NCBI GenBank assembly: GCA_025350425.1
Contig: JANXXW010000059.1
Span: 1 to 9,944 of the forward strand
Direction: 5' to 3'
Length of the DNA stretch: 9,944 bases
Source: Rhodospirillales bacterium
GTDB lineage: Bacteria > Pseudomonadota > Alphaproteobacteria > Acetobacterales > Acetobacteraceae
The position numbers were made by a program, and so were the translations under genes. This document shows positions 6,983-9,944 of the stretch, piece after piece. Each line of letters starts with the position of its first letter. Positions within the stretch are counted from its first letter, which is position 1. Below the pieces are notes generated by a model, which saw nothing but the letters and a program-made list of their open reading frames with translations, did not search any database and was not told where the DNA came from.

Positions 6983-8188
6983 CTATTGCTGAAGTTGTGT
7001 GCAGCCGCTCTGTTCCGCCGTTGGGAAAAGCTTATCTGCCGGGACGATGTCCAGGATCTTATAGACGTCGTTTGCAAACTTGGATTCGGCGGGTGTTTTT
7101 ACTTGGACGAGCATGAGATCCATTGCGACACTGCCATTGGTCAGGATGTGGGGATTGTGGAGCATCCCGTCAGCGAACGGCATTTCGCGCATGGCCTTGT
7201 TGACGGCGACCGGGTCGTCGCTGCCGACCTTCTGCACCGCCTGGAGGTAATGCATCGTTGCGATATAGGACATACCATGGCTCATGCCGGGCGCAGTGCC
7301 GCCGTTGCGCGCCATGAAACGCTTCGCAAAGGCGCGGCTCGGGTCGTTGGAGTCCCAGTAGAAGCTGACCGGAAAGCGAAGGCCTTGCGCGGTATTGAGC
7401 CCCATAGCGACAACGTTGTTGATGAATACCAGGAGGGCGGCAGTGTTCGTGATGCCGAATTCCTTGGCTTGCTTGACCGAGTTGACAAGGTCTGGCCCAG
7501 CGTTGGCGAAGGCGATCATATCGGCGTGCGATGCCTGCGCCTGCAACAGCGGCGAGGACATATCAGTCGTCGCCAGGGGATGTTGTGTGCGCCCGATGAC
7601 CTTGCCGCCCCCGGCCTCGACGGTCTGTTGCACGTCGTTGGCCAAGTCGTGTCCGAAGGCGTAGTCGGCCTCAATCAAATACCACGTCTTGGCGCCCGCC
7701 TGGAGCAGAGCGCCTGCGGCCGCGCGCGCCAGCGCCGTGGTTGAAACCGCCCATTGCGTGCCGTACGGCGAGCAGGATTTGCCGGTTATCGAGGCGGCGT
7801 AGTTGCCGCTCTGGATCGAGACAATTTTACGCTCCTTCGCGACGTTTTGCACCGCGAGCCCGACACCGCTCGAGCCGCCGATATTGAGCATCGACACATG
7901 GCTTTGTTCGATAAGTTGGCGGGTGAGAGCGACCCCAAGGTCTGGCTTGGTCTGGTGGTCAACCGCAATGACCTCAATCGGCCGGCCCAGCACAGCTCCC
8001 CCGAAATCCTCAACCGCCATCTTGGTGGCAAGCACGGAATTAGGCCCGCCATTGCCGGAATAGGTGCCGTTCAGGTCCTCGACGACTCCAATCCGAAACG
8101 GTACTTCCGCCCGCGCGGCAGCTGTCACGCCCATGACAGTTACGACGGCCAACGCGATAGCGGAGCGCTGGCTACGGTTCTCTCCCAT
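6983..8188 (-). CDS. ABC transporter substrate-binding protein, branched-chain amino acid (Liv/PBP1) type
   Basis: This 401-residue periplasmic binding protein has a signal peptide (IALAVVTVMGVTAAARA, cleavage near residue 27). The mature protein starts EVPFRIGVVEDLNGTYSG, the usual first strand and loop of PBP type 1 proteins. Other family marks are AVDHQTKPDLGVALTRQLI, the hinge-side LIEADYAFGHDLANDV and FYWDSNDPSRAFAKRF. The only cysteines, Cys139 (SCSPYG) and Cys396 (SGCTQ), are probably a disulfide, as in relatives. The ATG at 8186-8188 is chosen over an in-frame alternative at 8218 because GGAG lies about 8 bases upstream and the signal peptide starts here. No Liv-type permease or ATPase adjoins it: 6726-6890 and the relic-filled 8189-8661 flank it. 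The ligand is probably a small carboxylate, amide or amino acid; unknown. Confidence 0.9.
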   Translation of the reverse strand: MGENRSQRSAIALAVVTVMGVTAAARAEVPFRIGVVEDLNGTYSGNGGPNSVLATKMAVEDFGGAVLGRPIEVIAVDHQTKPDLGVALTRQLIEQSHVSMLNIGGSSGVGLAVQNVAKERKIVSIQSGNYAASITGKSCSPYGTQWAVSTTALARAAAGALLQAGAKTWYLIEADYAFGHDLANDVQQTVEAGGGKVIGRTQHPLATTDMSSPLLQAQASHADMIAFANAGPDLVNSVKQAKEFGITNTAALLVFINNVVAMGLNTAQGLRFPVSFYWDSNDPSRAFAKRFMARNGGTAPGMSHGMSYIATMHYLQAVQKVGSDDPVAVNKAMREMPFADGMLHNPHILTNGSVAMDLMLVQVKTPAESKFANDVYKILDIVPADKLFPTAEQSGCTQLQQ

Positions 8189-8332
8189 TATTTTTCTCCG
8201 CCGTTGCGCAGAGCACATGCTGGCGCTTCTTGTTGATCGTCACCATCGCTGCCCACCGGGCCGGCGTCAACATGATCACCGTGGTCAAGCGCCGAGCGCC
8301 GGTAGCGTCCGTCCTCGTGGTGGAAATTCACT

Positions 8333-8568
8333 GACGGAAGCGACGACGTCCTGTGCAGCGTGGCCGAGGTCGTGATTCAATTTTTGATGGAGACCGAAAT
8401 GGAAGACCCGGATTGGAGGCGTGTCCACCCGGCGCGTAAACGATTTGGTGCAGGCGATGAGGCTGGATGCAACCGACCTCAAGTAGCGCGAAGGCGAACA
8501 GATCCGACGCGCATGAGGGCCTGAAGGCGGCGATCCGCCAGGTAATCAGGTCAACGTGGCAGCGCTGA
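8333..8568 (+). pseudogene. IS256-type transposase relic in three reading frames
   Basis: Three pieces of an IS256-family transposase lie in the correct order on the plus strand. Piece one (from 8333) contains VLCSVAEVVIQFLMET, the N-terminal helix region. Piece two (8421-8465) reads VSTRRVNDLVQAM, the stretch before the GISKSQVSR helix; a degenerate version of that helix (NRPQVAR) follows in the first frame. Piece three (8506-8565) reads DAHEGLKAAIRQVI and STWQR, from around the second catalytic Asp, in the third frame. The family continues WQRCRVH; here the Cys codon has become TGA (8566-8568) and the next codon is still CGT. The stretches between the pieces are much shorter than in intact elements, so large internal deletions occurred. 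It is inactive. It explains most of the gene-free 8189-8661; nothing recognisable was seen in 8189-8330. Confidence 0.8.
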
Positions 8569-8631
8569 CGTGTTGGCGTGCAATCCTGCCTCCCCGCTAC
8601 GAGGCTGACTGGCTTCCTGGAAACGCTATTT

Positions 8632-8647
8632 TAGTCTTCTGAGACTA
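8632..8647 (-). terminator. Small hairpin just after the amidohydrolase gene (weak terminator candidate)
   Basis: TAGTCT (8632-8637) and AGACTA (8642-8647) can pair over a 4-base loop, about 15 bases past the amidohydrolase stop. The stem is only 6 bp and AT-rich, and no T-run follows on the minus strand (AAATAGCG), so intrinsic termination would be weak at best. Confidence 0.22.
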
Positions 8648-8661
8648 GCCACGATGGTGCA

Positions 8662-9774
8662 TTACGACACGCCGTAGAGCGTCATCGCGTTGCGCCGGAA
8701 GAAACCCTCCCGCTCCGCTTCGCTGGTCCGGAACGGCAGGGCATAGGCGGGATCGTCGAAATCCCAATGCGGGTAGTCGGTGGCGAATAGCAGCCGGTCC
8801 CAGCCGACCCACTCGATGGTGTCGCGCAGACGCGCCGGGTTCGCTGGCTCCTCCATCGGCTGGGTCGTGAACCAGACCTGCTCGCGGATGTACTCCGACG
8901 GCAGCCGCTTCAGATGCGGAGTCTCGCTTCGCAGCGTTTTCCATACCTTGTCCAACCGCCACGTTAACGACGGCACCCAGCCGAAGCCGCCCTCGATCAT
9001 CACGAACCGCAGCGCCGGCAGGCGCTCGAATACGCCCTCGATAACCAAGCTGGTAAGTTGCGCCTGACAGGATTGCGCGTGCCCGACCATGTCCTCGATG
9101 TAGTACGAGCCCCAGCCCGAGGAGGTGTTTGGGTTGCCGCCGAAGCCGAAGGCATGGACCGCCACGGGAAGATTCGCGCGCACCGCCGCCTCAAAGATCG
9201 GGAAGTAACGGGCATTGCCCAACGGGGCGCCAGTGCGGCTCAGCAACAGCACATGCCCGAACGCCGGGTCACCCGCGCAACGCTCGATCTCGGCGACGGC
9301 GCCCGGCGCATCCTCATAATTTACCACAACGGAGGCGCGCAGCCGAGGCTCGGGGGCGACCAGCATTTCCCGCTGATACTCGTTCATGGCGCGCGCCATG
9401 GCGTGGCCCAGACCGGGATTCATGAAGCTGTTGCTCGGCGTAGGGGGATTGATCAGGCCAAATACGATGTTGTTGGCGTCGAGGTGCTGGGACCGTGTGA
9501 AGTCGATATCAGTACCGGGCGGGCGGCCGTTGGGAGGCCACGCGTCGCGCCTTGCGGCTTTTGGCTGGGCCTTGGGGTAGGATGGCAACCCAGTCTGCAT
9601 CCCCGTCCGGTGGCTTGCCCCGTAGGTCTCCAGGTGCGCGCGCCAACGCTCGGGGAGGTAGAGGTAGAGTTCACTGGCCGAGGCGGGACCAAGATGGAGA
9701 TCGCAATCGGCTACGGCGAGCCGGCTGATGGCACTGGGTGGGGCGGACGCTGCAATTCGGACATCGACGTTCAT
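8662..9774 (-). CDS. Amidohydrolase family protein (COG2159, ACMSD-like TIM barrel)
   Basis: This 370-residue metal-dependent hydrolase or decarboxylase belongs to the amidohydrolase-2 family. It has DCDLH (Asp23, Asp25, His27) near the N-terminus, where many relatives have DxHxH but the DCDVH branch keeps a single His. LYLPERW follows, a hallmark of that branch. Further on come barrel His207 in VAVHAFGFGGN, the SGWGSYYIED segment, Glu261 in VMIEGGFGW, and Asp333 and His336 in LFATDYPHWDFDD, the general acid/base and metal site. The ATG at 9772-9774 is preferred over a GTG at 9814-9816: AAGGA lies about 8 bases upstream and the added residues look unlike the family. It follows the sugar permease by 63 bases, so it is probably in that operon. 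Reaction is unknown: C-C decarboxylation, lactone opening or amide hydrolysis are all seen in the family. Confidence 0.9.
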   Translation of the reverse strand: MNVDVRIAASAPPSAISRLAVADCDLHLGPASASELYLYLPERWRAHLETYGASHRTGMQTGLPSYPKAQPKAARRDAWPPNGRPPGTDIDFTRSQHLDANNIVFGLINPPTPSNSFMNPGLGHAMARAMNEYQREMLVAPEPRLRASVVVNYEDAPGAVAEIERCAGDPAFGHVLLLSRTGAPLGNARYFPIFEAAVRANLPVAVHAFGFGGNPNTSSGWGSYYIEDMVGHAQSCQAQLTSLVIEGVFERLPALRFVMIEGGFGWVPSLTWRLDKVWKTLRSETPHLKRLPSEYIREQVWFTTQPMEEPANPARLRDTIEWVGWDRLLFATDYPHWDFDDPAYALPFRTSEAEREGFFRRNAMTLYGVS

Positions 9775-9837
9775 GCGATCGATCCTTTTCGGGAATAGCC
9801 CAAGTAAGTTAAGCACCCATGGTCGGCATTGCGAGCC

Positions 9838-9944
9838 TCATCCTTTAACAGCCCCGAAGGTCAGCCCCCGAATAAGGTGGCGCTGCATCAGGATCGTGAA
9901 GATCACCGCAGGCAGCATGATGCCGATCGCGCCGGCGGCCGAGA
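9838..9944 (-). CDS. Carbohydrate ABC transporter permease, MalG/UgpE type (C-terminal end only)
   Basis: The last 35 codons of a minus-strand gene enter the window, ending in GLTFGAVKG and TGA (9838-9840). That ending, preceded by a hydrophobic helix (IMLPAVIFTILMQRHLI), is the standard C-terminus of the second inner-membrane permease of CUT1 sugar transporters, where L-Q-R-x-x-x-x-G-L-T-x-G-A-V-K-G is near universal. The rest of the gene, and presumably the other permease and binding protein, lie beyond 9944. The amidohydrolase downstream may act on what this transporter imports. Confidence 0.88.
   Translation of the reverse strand, partial: SAAGAIGIMLPAVIFTILMQRHLIRGLTFGAVKG

Noticed and set aside
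6865..7077. 70-codon minus-strand frame over the end of the binding-protein gene
   Set aside because: Overlaps the binding-protein C-terminus in another frame and shows no family features.
6950..7744. Long plus-strand open frame (264 codons) across the binding-protein gene
   Set aside because: Antisense shadow of an intact family member; no domain or ribosome site recognised.
9058..9798. Plus-strand open frame (246 codons) across the amidohydrolase gene
   Set aside because: Antisense to a gene with all family motifs; composition is that of a shadow frame.

Overview
This window is GC-rich proteobacterial DNA. The gene families (secreted SGNH and beta-lactamase-like esterases, several GSTs, Liv-type and sugar-type ABC transporter parts, a COG2159 amidohydrolase) and the insertion-sequence types suggest an alphaproteobacterium, less likely a betaproteobacterium. 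No marker fixes the genus. Every apparently intact gene is on the minus strand, so transcription runs from high to low coordinates. No rRNA, tRNA or CRISPR array was seen.

Layout from low to high coordinate: (1) 1-333 has no intact gene but holds a decayed IS3-type orfA. (2) 334-2979 is a two-gene unit for exported hydrolases: a class-C beta-lactamase-like serine hydrolase, then an SGNH/GDSL esterase. (3) 2980-3454 has no intact gene and carries a frameshifted IS630-type transposase relic. (4) 3455-6714 is a compact four-gene operon, in transcription order iron-type alcohol dehydrogenase, GST, SnoaL-like protein, GST with a C-terminal extension. It is preceded by the orphan C-terminal end of an unidentified ORF (6726-6890). 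(5) 6983-8188 is a Liv-type ABC substrate-binding protein with no permease or ATPase beside it. (6) 8189-8661 has no intact gene and holds a plus-strand IS256-type transposase relic broken into three frames. (7) 8662-9944 is a COG2159 amidohydrolase and, at the window edge, the C-terminal end of a MalG-type sugar ABC permease.

The block looks like an accessory catabolic region pieced together from modules. Three different transposase relics sit in the three large gaps between modules. The four-gene GST/SnoaL/Fe-ADH operon is the most interesting unit: the composition suggests glutathione-dependent processing of a small organic substrate followed by a redox step, but no substrate can be read from sequence. 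The dehydrogenase also departs from its family at a normally conserved cofactor-site Asp and at a non-ligand active-site His. The orphan binding protein and the amidohydrolase/sugar-permease pair belong to different transporter classes and probably do not form one system.
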